Below the pieces are notes generated by a model. It saw only the letters and a list, made by a program, of their open reading frames with translations. It ran no database searches and was not told where the DNA came from. DNA of 64,000 nt from Pomphorhynchus laevis (Eukaryota; Acanthocephala; Palaeacanthocephala; Echinorhynchida; Pomphorhynchidae), in assembly GCA_012934845.2 (NCBI GenBank), contig WNNJ02003641.1, forward strand, positions 124,001 to 188,000. The letters run 5' to 3'. A program made the translations under genes and the position numbers. Of this stretch, positions 22,001 through 63,430 are shown piece after piece; positions within the stretch are counted from its first letter, which is position 1; the number at the start of each line of letters is the position of its first letter.

Positions 22001-22383
22001 TCATGTTGAATCTTAATTTTCCACCATCAGAGACATTAATAATTATAATATTTAGTAATATTTAACTTTGGTTTATAATGATTATAAATCATATTTCTAT
22101 TGCTGTAATACTTCAAAAATCTTAGTTTATATTAAAGGATAATTTATTTTTAGAAGGTGTGTGCGTTGTGCTTACAAGCTGTTTGTACTAGCTGCATACC
22201 AATCGACCCTAGATCTCGAAATCACAAAGTTTGTTCAATTTGTCAGATAATTATTTGTAATCTTTCAACCCGAAGTGACCTCGAACGGTTGAAAACTCAA
22301 CATCTTGTACGTTTCATAGACGCTAATCGCATAGATCGAAGAGGGTGTCGGGATAAATCTGAGATTGTTGAACTTATTTTACG
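19081..22383 (+). CDS. RNF34/RFFL-like E3 ligase, first two coding exons (partial)
   Basis: Two exons, 19081-19239 and 22154-22383, join in phase 0 (donor AAG|GTAATA, acceptor TTTTTAG). They encode about 129 residues: a Ser/Thr-rich lead, then a Cys-rich finger, CSVCMTLPSSSSRRK then KVCALCLQAVCTSCIP and KVCSICQ. This fits the FYVE-type finger of RNF34/RFFL ubiquitin ligases. It is followed by LKTQHLVRFIDANRI and CRDKSEIVELIL, the SAP-like helices found next in that family. The second exon ends in phase 2 at a good donor (CG|GTAAGT), so more exons are expected, including the catalytic RING. I found none before the next gene at 31340. The gene may use distant exons that I missed, or be truncated by the repeats downstream. 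Family members are membrane-associated and act on p53 and caspase pathways; that function is only inferred. Confidence 0.72.
20030..20640 (-). mobile_element. Ty3/gypsy-like integrase fossil (C-terminal part of pol)
   Basis: A GC-richer island in an AT-rich intron. Minus-strand translation gives TGKSPSELTIGRRLTHLFDN, which matches the TGxSPAELxxGRxLRTRLD block near the end of gypsy-type integrases, followed by basic sequence expected of the integrase C-terminus. No LTRs, RT or gag were seen nearby. It is a broken, old fragment of an LTR element. Confidence 0.5.
21380..21490. repeat. Fold-back MITE remnant, relative of the 33.7-34.1 kb repeats
   Basis: TTAGCATCTTCAGAAAAT at about 21412-21430 and its reverse complement ATTTTCTGAAGATGCTAACA at about 21452-21471 face each other, followed by GCGAAATATCAATAAAA. 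The same core (AGCATCTTCAGAAA with GATATTTCGCTA) builds the inverted repeats at 33.7-34.1 kb. Confidence 0.6.
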
Positions 22384-22849
22384 GTAAGTGCCTGAAATGC
22401 TTATTCACTACTTTTTTTACTTTTAACGGATTTTATTCACTGATGATTCACCCAAGTGAATAATCAATCAACTATTAAGATTACTAAAATACCGATTACT
22501 AAAGAAACGCGTTGTAAATTCATCAAATGAAAATAATAAATTGGATTATAATAAATTTTAAATTTTAAACTAATGCTTATAATTTCATAAAATCATAAAA
22601 AATAAACAATTTTTGAATTATAAATGATTTTATATTTGATATGATTTATATTTGATATCATAGTAATATAATTATTATGATAATGATCTTATGATAAATA
22701 TATAATGGATTTTCGCAACATATTGCATTTATGAATTAGTGTTTGTAGTAAATCGCTAACTTACAGAAAAGTTACTCAAAATTTAAAATAAGTAGTTCAT
22801 TTTTATTGATCAATTCTTTATTGCAAACAATTTCTGTATATTTGACGGT
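22384..22849. other. AT-rich region after the RNF34-like exon 2
   Basis: No gene or repeat recognised; long runs of A/T. It starts with a good splice donor (GTAAGT at 22384). Confidence 0.5.
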
Positions 22850-23130
22850 CTTAACTGCTCAGATACAACTCGGCTTGATCGAGGTGTAGTTCGATCTGTT
22901 AAGCCCGTTCATGTTCGCCGCTTCTCTGGGTGATCTAGCATTGATATTTCATTGATTCCTCGCCGTTTGTATCATGTGTTATGTATGCTGACGATCACTA
23001 TGTCCAAATATCTACATGACTTACAGCTCACTTTAGACACATCAAGACTATAATTTTTCCTCTAGTACAAAATAGTTTATCGGCATTTAAGCAACATCTC
23101 TCACAGCAAACTTTTGCACGTTTTTTTGTG
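22850..23130 (+). mobile_element. LINE reverse-transcriptase remnant
   Basis: Broken + frames give IPRRLYHVLCM followed out of frame by YADDHYVQIST around 22975-23020, resembling the segment before and including the YADD motif (usual YADDTQLYIS). Surrounding sequence is too decayed to place in a family. Confidence 0.4.
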
Positions 23131-23669
23131 AAACGATTCGTAGGGTATCCATGAAATGCTCTTCGACAGCTGTTGCTTCCTTGTAATTCTTAGAACTTTG
23201 TTCACTATTTTTACGAGACTTAAACCATCTCAGTCCGAATCCTGTACGTTGTGAACTTATCTAAGAATTTAACTTGAAATTTAAAACGATAAATCCAGAG
23301 TTGCATTTATCATATATGTACGTACAAGACAATTGGTGCGATTCTAATATGTAAAATATACCATTAATTTGGAGGACTTCGCTGCATGCCTATCTTGATA
23401 AGTTTTGTGTGATGAAAATACCTGGTCAAGTTGCCAAATTATACTTTACATGAACATACTGCCCAGACCCACGCACTTCTCTACTTATTATTTTTACATT
23501 ATCGCACCACTCCAAGTTCAGTTTTTGCACAATTGATAAGATGACACGAAGTCAAGTCTCAATGGGGTAAGCAGCAACGGTCAAAATGACAGAAGTAGAA
23601 ATGGAAAGGATTTACGTTGATTTATTTGTAATAACGTTGTATACAGCATATGTTTTGTATAATTATAAC

Positions 23670-24450
23670 TTTTATATTATACTTTTTGATACTCAAATTA
23701 TTAAATACATTGTTCTTAATTTAACTTAGAATTTTCGTCTTAGTTTCTGAAATCAATGAGTACAAATATCTGCTAGTAGCAAAACTTGCGTTGCTAGTAG
23801 TTTTTATTTAGGTCCTCATAAATAATATATATTTTTTACTATTTATATAATAATTAAATATTATTTAATATTTTTACATTTTAAACTACTTATTATCATA
23901 ATAAATTATATTATAATTATATTTTACAGGTTATAATGTACATGTGTTTGCTAAATATTTGTTTGCGCTGTAAATGAATAGAATAAAGAAATGCTATTGA
24001 ATTAAATTTTATAATAAAAAATAATTAAAATTAATAAAATCATATTTAAATAAATTTATCAGTAAAATTAATATTAATTTAATGTTAAAAAATATTAAAA
24101 ATATTTAATATTAAAAATATTAATTTAATATTAAAATTTAATAGTGAAATTTAATCTAAATTTCACTCTATAGTTTTATTATTTCTAAAATAAATATTTT
24201 TTTATTTAATTATATCTTAAATATTAAGAATATTTAATACAATAATTAATTAAATTATCTTAATTAGGATAAGATATGATATAAATTGTAATTATATAAG
24301 ATCATTCTTATCTTATACTTTTTAATACTCAAATTGTATTTGATTTGACAAGTACAATTGCAATCTTCGTTTTGGTCTCTGAAATCAACAAGTAAAAATC
24401 TCTTGACTAGTTTTTCTAGTAGCAAAACGTGCGTTGCTATTAGTCATTAT
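23670..24450. repeat. Diverged direct repeat pair, about 145 bp each
   Basis: 23670-23815 and 24305-24450 share, in order, CTTATATTATACTTTTTGAT-like sequence, ATACTCAAATT, TTTCGTCTTAGTTTCTGAAA-like sequence (TTCGTTTTGGTCTCTGAAAT in the second), and TAGTAGCAAAACTTGCGTTG (TAGTAGCAAAACGTGCGTTG). The spacer 23816-24304 is very AT-rich. No coding capacity; family unknown. Confidence 0.7.
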
Positions 24451-24479
24451 AAAACAGCTCCACTGAAAGTGCTTGTCAT

Positions 24480-24790
24480 AAGGTAATTAGTGATATTATT
24501 TTTGCTTGCGGTCAACAATTAACTTCCCTGGTCATTTCGCTTAATTTGTCATCGGATTTTGACATTGTAGATCACTCTATTCTCCTTCACTTCCTTCGAC
24601 ATCGTTATGGCTTCTCCACCTCTACTCTTAAATGGTTCACGTCATATCTTACTGGCCTTTCTGCCACTTTATCATATAGCAATCCATACCATATGCATTT
24701 TTCGCTATACCTTACGGTGTATTGCATGGTTCTGTACTTGGCCCTATCTTGTTCTCCATTCTCGAAGATCTCGGTTTACTTTATATAGCG
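24480..24790 (+). mobile_element. CR1-like LINE RT fragment
   Basis: One frame reads LNLSSDFDIVDHSILLHFLR then HRYGFSTSTLKWFTSYLTG (24535-24660), matching the RT core of copies A and B (LSSAFDIVDHS, HDYGFS, WFSSYLS). It then loses frame near GVLHGSVLGPILF-like sequence at 24720-24760. The Ala before Phe in the core is Ser-Asp here. A short decayed fragment. Confidence 0.75.
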
Positions 24791-25640
24791 ATAAAATTAT
24801 TATTTTATTATTTATATAACGATAAAATTATTAATTAAAATTTAAATAAGAATTAGTTTTATGAATTAAGTGATAATAACGAACAAATTAGATCAACCAA
24901 CTGAGTCCACGTATTTTATACTATGTGTAAATTAAAAATAAAAATAAATAATTACAAATAATAAATAATTTTATTGCTTGTTACTAACTGTGTCTACTTA
25001 TTTTATATTATTTATATAAATCAAAAATAACGCTTTATCAAATTCAAATAATTAGATAATAAATAATTAAATAATAATCAATAATTAATAATTATTGAAT
25101 AAGATTTAATATAATTTATATATTGTAAAAATTAAAATTTAAATTTAAAATAAAAGTCAATTTTTATGAATTGACTAACAATTCATAAATAATTCATAGA
25201 CATATTAATCGATTAGATATCATAAATAACAACAAAATAAAATAACGTGTTATTAGTGCCATACAATCCATTACTAAAATAGTACGAACACAATTTTATA
25301 AAAACATTTATGGATGTACGTGAAAGACGATTAATCAATGGCAATAACAACAGATGTTTCATTCCGCAAAGAATAAATCAGATCAGATAACTGAGTCTAT
25401 GCATTTTATATTATTTATAAATAAAAATAAAGATGAATAATAAATAATTATATAAAATTTTATACAATTTATATTTATATCAATTTTAAATTTTTAATAG
25501 AATAATAAATAACAGTCAGTATGTTTTAATTACTTCAAGTATTTTATTTATATAAATAGAAGGGGTAATATACATATAAAAGCACTACATGTGAACCAAG
25601 ACATTATTATATTTTTGTGAAATTTAAAACAATTTTATAT
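24791..25640. other. Gene-free AT-rich stretch
   Basis: Mostly A/T runs built from AATAATAAATAATT-like words. A recurrent phrase, TCAGATAACTGAGTCTACGT / ATTTTATATTATTTATA (about 24895, 24990 and 25380), recurs at 52400 and elsewhere in the window, so this is old dispersed repeat DNA. No gene seen. Confidence 0.5.
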
Positions 25641-25686
25641 ATATTTACTTGTTTTTTATTAACATTTGTTGACCGCTTATAGTTCT

Positions 25687-25902
25687 CTATATTACAATAA
25701 CTGTTAGCTTATTATCACTTAAAAGTTGTTTTAATATTTCTAATTGTTCATTTATATACATATCTTTTTTAATATTTTTAAGTCTATTTTTCTTATTCCT
25801 TTTATCACCATGACTTCTTGGTTTGCGTTTAACCGGATTATTATAATATAGTTGTTTATTATTTACTATACTACTTCTGCCAATTCCTTGTACCACTGCC
25901 AT
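25687..25902 (-). CDS. Small basic ORF, 71 codons, unknown
   Basis: The minus-strand frame reads MAVVQGIGRSSIV, a basic stretch (KRKPRSHGDKRNKKNRLK) and an amphipathic end (INEQLEILKQLLSDNK). It lies directly downstream (in minus sense) of a PLE 3' fragment, so it may be the start of another PLE unit in the tandem array. No family recognised. In AT-rich DNA a 71-codon ORF is weak evidence. Confidence 0.25.
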   Translation of the reverse strand: MAVVQGIGRSSIVNNKQLYYNNPVKRKPRSHGDKRNKKNRLKNIKKDMYINEQLEILKQLLSDNKLTVIVI

Positions 25903-25942
25903 CCACTTCCACCCTTAAGAGTTTAACTTTTTTAAATAATAT

Positions 25943-27205
25943 TGTGTTGATTTATATATTTTACTATTTACTGCTTGATGATATTTTTATAGTAACCGAG
26001 TTTAAAATATGCATCAATTAAATTATTTTAATGATTTCGACGAAAGCAAACATCGTTACAAATTGTTGCAATTCTTAACTCCCACCTCCGTTCACAAATC
26101 TTCGATAAGAAGATTTAACTCCCTCTCGATCTCCGGCGCGCTTCCTCCTATATCACATTCAAACATCTTATCCGTTCACACCTCCACACATGATTTACAT
26201 TTTTGATATTTTTATAGTAACCTAGTTTATAAATTAAGACTGCTTTGTTATCAGAATTCGGCCCATATTCCTCGGATTAAATTTAATACAATATACATTC
26301 TTTACATTTTTTCTTAAAATAATTTTAATTTATTTTTAATATTATTGTGTTGATTTATATATTTTACTATTTTCTGCTTGATGTTATTTTTTAGAAACCT
26401 AGTTTAAAATATCAATCTATTAAATTATTTAAATGATATTGAAGAAAACCAATATCATTACATATTGTTGCAATTCCTAAAATTTCATTATTTAATGTAT
26501 TATATTTTATATTATATGATATGCATGAATGCTCTTGCAAAAATACGTTTCTTGTAAATTTAAATATGTCATCTTTACTATATAAATAAAATATAGTTTT
26601 AATTGATGTTAATTTAATGTTCATATCAAGATATATACTTTCTTTATCATTAATATTGGTTTTATTAAGAATAAGGCTACTTGGATCAATTTGTTCGCTT
26701 TTTGAATAAAAATTATTACAGTTAAATACACATATATCATAAATGTATTGAAACATATTATATTTTATATTATATATTATATGATATGCATGAATGCTCA
26801 TCCAAATATATTTCTCGGATTAAATTCAACACAATATACATTCTTTACATTTTTTCTTTTAATAATTTAAATTTATTCTTTATATTATTGTGTTGAATTA
26901 TATATTTTACTATTTTCTGCTTGATGTTATTTTTATAGTAACCTAGTTTAAAATATGTATCTATTAAATTATTTAAATGATTTTGAAGAAAGCCAATATC
27001 ATTGCATATTGTTGCAATTCTTAACATTTCATTATTTAATGTATTATATTATTTTATTTTAATTCCGTTTGCCGGAATTAAAATATGCATCTATTAAATT
27101 ATTTAAATGATTTTGAAGAAGACTCAATTAAGTGATCTAAATATCTCCTGCTCAATATTAAAACAAGTCAGCTATAATTGGGCTACTATTACCACTCATT
27201 GGTTT
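25943..27205 (-). mobile_element. Penelope-like element (PLE) fragments in tandem
   Basis: At least three head-to-tail pieces of the same PLE 3' coding region lie on the minus strand: about 25943-26078, 26250-26810 and 26815-27060. A rearranged bit with PMSGNSSPIIADLF-like codons is at 27158-27200. The pieces encode the RT end (YDICVFNCNNFYSKSEQI, YLDMNIKL, LYSKDDIFKFTRN, HSCISYNIKYNTLN) and thumb (IATICNDIGFLQ, LNNLIDTYFKLGYY). A GIY-YIG nuclease domain was not seen. All pieces are broken. Tandem partial units are usual for Penelope-type elements. Confidence 0.75.
26077..26206 (+). mobile_element. 3' scrap of the CR1-like LINE inside PLE sequence
   Basis: About 130 bases match the C-terminal end of copy A type elements (FNSLSISGALPPISHSNIL then the His-Thr-Ser-Thr-His-Asp-Leu-His end), flanked on both sides by PLE sequence: TTGCAATTCTTAA before, and ATTTTTATAGTAACC after. 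It lacks the LINE 3' hairpin, so it was moved here as a filler piece or truncated later. Confidence 0.7.
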
Positions 27206-30200
27206 TATTAAGAATAAGATAAAATTGTTCACTTATTGATAAAAGATATAATACATTAATTTTTATTAATGTTTTCCATTCTATGTAGCTTTTAGCCAAA
27301 TATCCTTTTTTCAGGTTGTCGCATTCTTGATTGATTAATACAAAGGTGTTTTGTGATACATCGTTTCTCCATTAGTTTATTTTTACTTATCAACAATATA
27401 ATGGTGAAATTTATTATATTTCAATTATACGTTTTTATATTTACGGGCTTAAAATAAATAAACTAATTTGTTTCGCGCTGATATGTTCGAGTAGTGTATA
27501 GCTCTTAAATAGGCAATTTATCATATTGTCTTAAAGTAACTATCTTGCTTCTTTGAAATTTCTACAGAGCCAAAGATTTCAAAGATTAAGCTAACAAAGA
27601 TTTCACTCAAGTTGGCTTCTTATCGATTGCAATAAGCCGATTTGCTGACTACTTTTAAGTGGAATAGAGATGTTTAATGAAAAGTCATTTCCGTGAATGA
27701 GTCATCAACCTTTAAATTTCTTTGTACATAGTTGAGTAGTATTCTTGATGTTTTCTTCGATGTTGAAGCATCTACATTTTCATGTTTCGGCTATGCAGTT
27801 CTATGAAAAAAAAGTTGTGTGATCAGTGTTGGTGAAGAAATAATAATTTGTATTTTAAAATCTATACAGCTAAGTTGACGTTTGCCGTTGATAAATATAT
27901 TACTCAAAAAATCGGAAAATGATAAATTAAACAGTATTAAACTGAGAGTTAACATAAATGAATAATAAATTTCAAATTAATTTTATTCAATCTACTTTGA
28001 ACGCTTTCCAATTAATGCTAAATTCGACTTTTAATGAATTTAGGTTGAATTAATTAGGGGGATAATGAATTAATTATCCCCCTAATTCATTAGGAGGATA
28101 TGTTCAACAATTGCTGTGCTGGTTTTTTTAAAGTAATGTTTCTGCTATTCATATTTTAAATTTAAATTTTTAATTTTGTTTTAATTGTTAATTTAAGGGA
28201 CTTTCTCAATAGGAATTGCTGAGATTAATTCAATTTTAAGTCTCTAAATTCTTAATTGTCTGATTTTTAACATTAGAAAATATTTTGCATTTTGCATTTT
28301 TTAAATAACAATTTAAATCTGCTATATTGTCACGCTAACACAAGGTGAAATAATATTTTTATCGTGTTAAAATTGGATTGTTATTCTTAAGTATATAGTA
28401 TTTAATATAGTATTTATAGTATTTATTAAAGTCAAAATGTATAATTGGAGTTCCGAATTAAAGAATTTATATTATAGAATATGGCTCAAATTTTCTAAAA
28501 GTAAAACTCAACACATGTTTTCCAGAGCCTAATTATATCCTCATCAGTCGTGCTTTCTAGAGTTTAGCTATCTTGCGCTATCGTTTAAATAATACCTGAA
28601 CTTTCTATGCTTTGATGATTACTTTTCTGTCAAGAATATTTCCCTTGTCGCGTCACAGATACTCTCCAAATTGAATTAATTCATATTATAAATTGAGCGA
28701 AACAATATCTTTAATGCACTCTTAGACTTTGTTTTTGGTCAAGTTGCTGTTCTGAATTAATATTCCCTTAATTTTTTAAAGCTTCAACTTTCGCTTTCAA
28801 ATTTTGGTAGAGATTCATATGATTCATTTGTAAACCGATATATGATGATGACAAAGAAGCGAGGTGTGCGTTTCGTTCGAATGGTGATCTCACGAAAATT
28901 ATTCTACTTGTAATGAAATCTTAAAGAAAATAGTAGTCTAAATTTGTAGATCATTCATTTTAGTGAATTTGGTGTTTCCATCATCAAACATCGATTACAT
29001 CCTGTCATTACATTTAGTCTTAACTTATGGATAAAGCCCGCTAAATAAGAATACATAAAGAATTTTGTCTTTAGCAAATCTTTTTTAAATGTCTCTAAAT
29101 ATAATATTCTTCCGTAAAAATGCCAAATCACTTTTAAATTAACCGCTTTCTGGAAGCTTACAAAATCTCATCTACAAATATATTCTCTTCCAATTCTCTT
29201 TAAATTAAGAAAAGTGTTTTTGGTGCCATTATTTTGTTAGTCACAAATTCTGTTATAGCATCATAACGTTTCAAATAACCAGTTGCATTTACATAAAATT
29301 ACATCGAATATCATATATTTACATCAATAATGTTATAACGTTTTGATACTAACATTTAAATTTGAAATTATACAGGCCATTTGACAGCAAATTATTTATC
29401 GCTCTTTATAACTACTAACTTGTTATGAATATTGATTATAAATGAAATACCTACTTTTAATGACATTATTATATTTAATTTAGTGAATTTTCCCCCTGTA
29501 ATATAACATCTGTCGGAAAAGCTGAAACTATGTATCATTGATACGACATTATCATTCTTCTGTTTATTTTCAATCAAGTTTGATGAATTTTATTTTTTTT
29601 CTTATAACGGGGAAGTATAAATAGTTAATTTACAATATACAAATCAACGAAATATTATTAAAAATTTATTAAACTACTAAGCGAAAAAGCTTCATCGTAA
29701 TCATTTAAACAATTTAAGGTTACTATAAAAATATCATCAATCAGAAAATCGTAAATATATAAATTATCAAAATATTATTAAAATAAAAAATGGATAGTTT
29801 AATAATATACTTTGTATTAAAATAAGGTACACTAAATAATCAAATTTCATCAGGGGAAATACATCATTATTATGTATTTGGTCTGCTGCTATGTTGGATT
29901 GAGAAATAGGGACCGAAATTTGATAACATAGCAGTATCTTCTGATGACCTCTATTCCTTATTTTGATACAACGTCTGTTATTTATTAGTCAATTCATAAA
30001 AATTGATTTTAAATTAAAGTTTAAAATAATTATTAATAATCATAATAATTATTTATCATAATAAATAATTATAAATAATTTAAACAATTATTTATTATTT
30101 ATCTTTTATTTTATCTTATAAAATACATAGACTCAGATATTTGATATAATTAATATAATAGTAATCTATGCAAATAGAATTTCAATAGAAATCTGCGTAT

Positions 30201-30239
30201 TAAAGCTGATATTGGTGACATTATAAGCTGATTTTTTAA
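27206..30239. other. Gene-free region between PLE fragments
   Basis: 3 kb of AT-rich sequence. I checked for the missing RING exon of the upstream gene (a CxxC ... CxHxxC ... CPxC pattern) and did not find one. A perfect GC-containing palindrome lies at 28054-28087. A 61-codon minus ORF at 29392-29577 has no recognisable domain. Confidence 0.4.
28054..28087. repeat. 14-bp perfect inverted repeat
   Basis: ATTAGGGGGATAAT and ATTATCCCCCTAAT flank a 6-base loop (GAATTA). It stands out because five G:C pairs occur inside very AT-rich DNA. Could be a transcription-end hairpin or the inner ends of a lost element. Confidence 0.85.
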
Positions 30240-30730
30240 AGCTGATATTGATATCATTATAAAATTTAAATTTATTTACATATTGTTGCAATTCTTAAAA
30301 TTTTACTATTTAATGTATTATATTTTATATTATATGGTATGCATGAATGCTCATGCAAAAATATGTTTCTTGTAAATTTAAATATGTCATCTTTACGATA
30401 TAAATTAATAGTAGTTTTAGTTAATGTTAATTTAATGTTCATATCTAGATATACACCTTCTTTATCATTAATATTGGTTTTGTTAAGAATAAGGCTTTCT
30501 GGATAAATTTGTTCGCTTATTGAATAAAAATTATTAGAATTAAATACACATATATCATCAATGTATCGAAACATATATTTCATATATTTATATTGTTTAG
30601 ATTTAGTTTTTACACAGTTATGAACAAATTCATATTCTATAAAGCTTAAAAACAAGTCAGCTATAATTGGGCTACTATTACCACCCATTGGAACACCTTT
30701 TACTTGTCTAAATATAGATGTCGATAAAAT
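30240..30730 (-). mobile_element. Penelope-like element RT fragment
   Basis: Minus strand: FRQVKGVPMGGNSSPIIA (30660-30720), DLFLSFIEYEFVHN, the catalytic FRYIDDICVFNSNN, YPESLILNKTNIND, VYLDMNIKLTLTK, INLYRKDDIFKF and HSCIPYNIKYNTL. This is the palm end and thumb of a PLE reverse transcriptase (YIDD with the GVPMGxNxSP block). It is a fragment without the N-terminal half or a GIY-YIG domain, and is nearly identical to the copy at 53451-53760 on the other strand. Confidence 0.85.
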
Positions 30731-31339
30731 ATAAATATAAATATAAATATAAATATCAAAACATATATAATAAGATTATAATATATAATAGATAATAAGA
30801 TTATCAATATGAATTCGTTAAAATTTTATATTTAAATTTTATATTCGTTATTTTATATCTAAAATATTTAGTTTATTTCCATCATAAATACTGAATTTAA
30901 ATTAATTATTAACTATTAATTCTAATCGTTATTATATTAATAGATAATAAGATTATCTATTATCTAGATTAATTATCTAATTGATAATTAATCTAGATAA
31001 TTAATTGATAATTAATTGATAATTAATTATCTAGTAATTAGATTTTTCACTTGATTAATGAGTGTAAAGCTGATTATATTGTATCGCAATTATGTGCTTA
31101 TAGAATAATTTTTCAATCTCATTGCAATTTTTTTAGCTATAACTTTACTGTAGCAATTAAAATATTGTTTTAAGTTTTTCTTGTCAATAAATTGTTGTTG
31201 TAATGGTATATCAAACCTGTTTTTTTATCATTTTATTTATATTTAATTTAAATTTATTGTTTTAGTAAATTTTATAGAACATTTTAGATCTTGATCAGAT
31301 ACTAACAAATTAAACTCTTAATATTTATAATCTTTAAAG
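30731..31339. other. AT-rich region upstream of the Mi-2 gene
   Basis: Includes a low-complexity block at 30940-31035 made of TAATTATCTAG / CTAGATAATTA words. The Mi-2 promoter and 5' UTR should lie here or in an upstream non-coding exon; no motif can be assigned. Confidence 0.4.
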
Positions 31340-61726
<30,387 letters not shown>

Positions 61727-61858
61727 GTAATAAATAACCGTAATTAGTTAACTGTAATTGTCATTGTTCATACTTTGATCTAATTATTATATTTTATTAG
61801 ATTAAATGTTAGATACAAAAGACTTTTAAATACCTTAATCTAATTTATTTAATTTAAC

Positions 61859-63430
61859 GATCAGGTTAAGTTTTAGATATAAAGGAATATAAGATACTTC
61901 AATCTAATATATTTTCTATAACAATTAGATTAAATGTTAAATACAAAAGACTTTTTTTACCTTAATCTAATTTATTCAATATAACGATCAGGTTAAGTTT
62001 TAGATATAAAAAAGTATAAGATACTTTAATCTAATATATTTTATATAACAATTAGATTAAATGTTAGATACAAGACTTTTTAATACCTTAATCTAATTTA
62101 TTTAATTTAACGATCAGGTTAAGTTTCAGATATAAAGGAGTATAAGATACTTTAATCTAATATATAACAATTAGATTAAATGTTAGATACAAGACTTTTT
62201 AATACCTTAATCTAATTTATTCAATATGACGATCAGGTTAAGTTTTAAATATAAAGGATTATAAGATACTTTAATTTAATATATTTCATATAACAATTAG
62301 ATAAAATGTTAGATACAAAAGACTTATTAATACCTTAATCTAATTTATTCAATATAACGATCAGGTTAAGTTTTAGATATAAAGGATTATAAGATACTTT
62401 AATCTAATATATTTTATATAACAATTAGATTAAATGTTAGATACAAAAGACTTTTTAATAACTTAATCAAATTTATTTAATATAACGATCAGGTTAAGTT
62501 TTAGATATAAATGTGTATAAGATACTTTAATCTAATATATTTTATATAACAATTAGATTAAATGTTAGATACAAAAGACTTTTTAATACCTTTATCAAAT
62601 TTATTTAATATAACGATCAGGTTAAGTTTTAGATATAAATGTGTATAAGATACTTTAATCTAATATATTTTATATAACAATTAGATTAAATGTTAGATAC
62701 AAAAGACTTTTTAATACCTTAATCTAATTTATTTAATTTAACGATCAGGTTAAGTTTCAGATATAAAGGAGTATAAGATACTTTAATCTAATATATAACA
62801 ATTAGATTAAATGTTAGATACAAGACTTTTTAATACCTTAATCTAATTTATTCAATATGACGATCAGGTTAAGTTTTAAATATAAAGGATTATAAGATAC
62901 TTTAATTTAATATATTTCATATAACAATTAGATAAAATGTTAGATACAAAAGACTTTTTAATACCTTTATCAAATTTATTTAATATAACGATCAGGTTAA
63001 GTTTTAGATATAAATGTGTATAAGATACTTTAATCTAATATATTTTATATAACAATTAGATTAAATGTTAGATACAAGACTTTTTAATACCTTAATCTAA
63101 TTTATTTAATTTAACGATCAGGTTAAGTTTCAGATATAAAGGATTATAAGATACTCTTATCTAATATATTTTATATAACAGTTAGATTTAATTATGATAC
63201 AAAAGACTTTTTAATACCTTAATCTAATTTATTCAATATAACGATCAGGTTAAGTTTTAGATATAAATGTGTATAAGATACTTTAATCTAATATATTTTA
63301 TATAACAATTAGATTAAATGTTAGATACAAGACTTTTTAATACCTTAATCTAATTTATTTTATTTTACGATCAGGTTAAGTTTTAGATATAAAGGATTAT
63401 AAGATACTTTATTCTAATATATTTTAATCT
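61859..63430. repeat. Satellite: about 13 monomers of 119-129 bp with 631-bp higher-order period
   Basis: Each monomer starts CGATCAGGTTAAGTTT and reads AGATATAAAGG, TATAAGATACTTTAATCTAA, CAATTAGATTAAATGTTAGA, AGACTTTTTAATACCTTAAT. CGATCAGG occurs at 61859, 61985, 62111, 62230, 62359, 62487, 62615, 62742, 62861, 62989, 63115, 63242 and 63368. Most spacings are 126-129 with two short units of 119. Variants seen at 62111-62359 (CAGATATAAAGGAGTAT, GACGATC, the short unit) recur at 62742-62989, so blocks of five monomers (631 bp) were copied. Each monomer contains a dyad, TTTAATCTAA ... TTAGATTAAA. Confidence 0.93.

Larger units (their letters stand above)
19240..22153. other. Intron 1 of the RNF34-like gene
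   Basis: 2.9 kb, AT-rich, with a GC-richer island at 20030-20640 (integrase fossil) and a fold-back remnant at 21380-21490. GTAATA donor and TTTTTAG acceptor. Otherwise nothing recognisable. Confidence 0.65.

Noticed and set aside
29392-29577. 61-codon minus-strand ORF as a small gene
   Set aside because: No motif, no splice context, and AT-rich surroundings where ORFs of this size occur by chance.
30240-30730. Group II intron or retron reverse transcriptase
   Set aside because: The GVPMGGNSSP block, YIDD and DFSTLYTNL in the sister copy are the Penelope pattern, and the setting is a eukaryotic intergenic region with spliced genes nearby.
61859-63430. CRISPR array
   Set aside because: Spacers are not unique: the whole 119-129 bp unit is repeated, so it is a satellite, in a eukaryotic intron.
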